A model generated the notes under the pieces. That model had not been told where the DNA came from. It ran no database searches and saw only the letters and a program-made list of their open reading frames with translations. From Echinometra lucunter (lineage: Eukaryota > Echinodermata > Echinoidea > Camarodonta > Echinometridae), in contig CM057153.1 in assembly GCA_029962745.1 (NCBI GenBank), positions 36,809,662 through 36,873,661 on the forward strand: a stretch of DNA of 64,000 nucleotides. Reading direction: 5' to 3'. How positions within the stretch are numbered: position 1 is the first letter of the stretch; every line of letters begins with the position of its first letter. The translations under genes and the position numbers were made by a program. This document shows, one piece after another, positions 63,801-64,000 of this stretch.

Positions 63801-64000
63801 ATGCTGTTGTATTGTTCACCCACCTTACATACACTTACCAATCTATTTACAAGTTGTTACAACAATGTGAATTCTCTTTTAGGAGGTGCTATCTTATTTA
63901 GTATTGATTACTTTTTAATGCATCTTTCTTTGCAATGTACATATTTTCTTGACAAGGATCTGAACTGGACGAATTGTATAATAAGATAACAGTTTTCATA

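Larger units (their letters stand above)
57773..64000 (+). other. Probable PDE1 intron, incomplete at right edge
   Basis: Starts at donor GTAGGT. The next conserved exon (DVDKW block) is not found in any frame, so the intron continues past the window. Contents: CT-rich DNA (57840-58050), a G-run (59200-59211), two TA-flanked TIR elements, a triple TTTTTCACAA repeat (62408-62440), and unassigned exon-like frames at 61878-61993 and 62034-62190. Confidence 0.7.

Overview
This window is AT-rich animal nuclear DNA, almost entirely intronic or intergenic. Spliced exons with GT/AG borders, long gene-free stretches, many microsatellites and decayed LINE and DNA-transposon copies all say metazoan. I lean towards a marine invertebrate deuterostome, most likely an echinoderm such as a sea urchin. 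That is an inference from overall texture and repeat style, not something proven here. I see no rRNA, tRNA, CRISPR or prokaryotic-type gene.

The one gene I recognise is on the + strand at the right end. It encodes a Ca2+/calmodulin-dependent cyclic nucleotide phosphodiesterase, PDE1. Four exons fit together in phase: 49364-49432 (tentative), 49887-50163, 56865-57047 and 57706-57772. They encode a variable N-terminus, the helix around the calmodulin-binding/autoinhibitory region and the family-specific N-terminal domain. The HD-type catalytic domain is not in the window; it must lie beyond base 64000. Earlier exons and the promoter were not identified; a CRE/E-box pair at about 46.24 kb is the only regulatory hint.

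The rest is a record of transposon invasion. (1) LINE remnants: reverse-transcriptase C-terminal coding on the - strand at 12.0-12.5, 25.9-27.2 and 42.5-44.2 kb, a - strand 3' UTR piece at 53.6-53.8 kb, and a + strand tail at 52.47-52.68 kb inside a PDE1 intron. (2) A hAT-like non-autonomous element (17328-18596) interrupted by a second one (17914-18205), each with its own 8-bp target duplication. (3) Three CACTA-type foldback MITEs with 3-bp duplications (47282-47549, 55848-56136, 56341-56608), all near or inside PDE1. (4) Three short elements with CACTCTAAGAAAA-like ends, TA duplications and unrelated repetitive cores (16366-16674, 59580-59804, 60666-60876). (5) Three GGGG-ended foldback elements (19391-19702, 47940-48084, 50266-50439). 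A 178-bp tandem duplication (36338-36693) and a four-unit minisatellite (40023-40431) complete the picture.

I found no convincing novel gene system. The observations most worth checking are the possible duplicated PDE1 exon at 49731, the CACTA-type MITE cluster with long hairpins inside PDE1 introns, the shared termini with divergent cores of the TA-flanked elements, and the nested stem-loop shared by LINE 3' UTRs.
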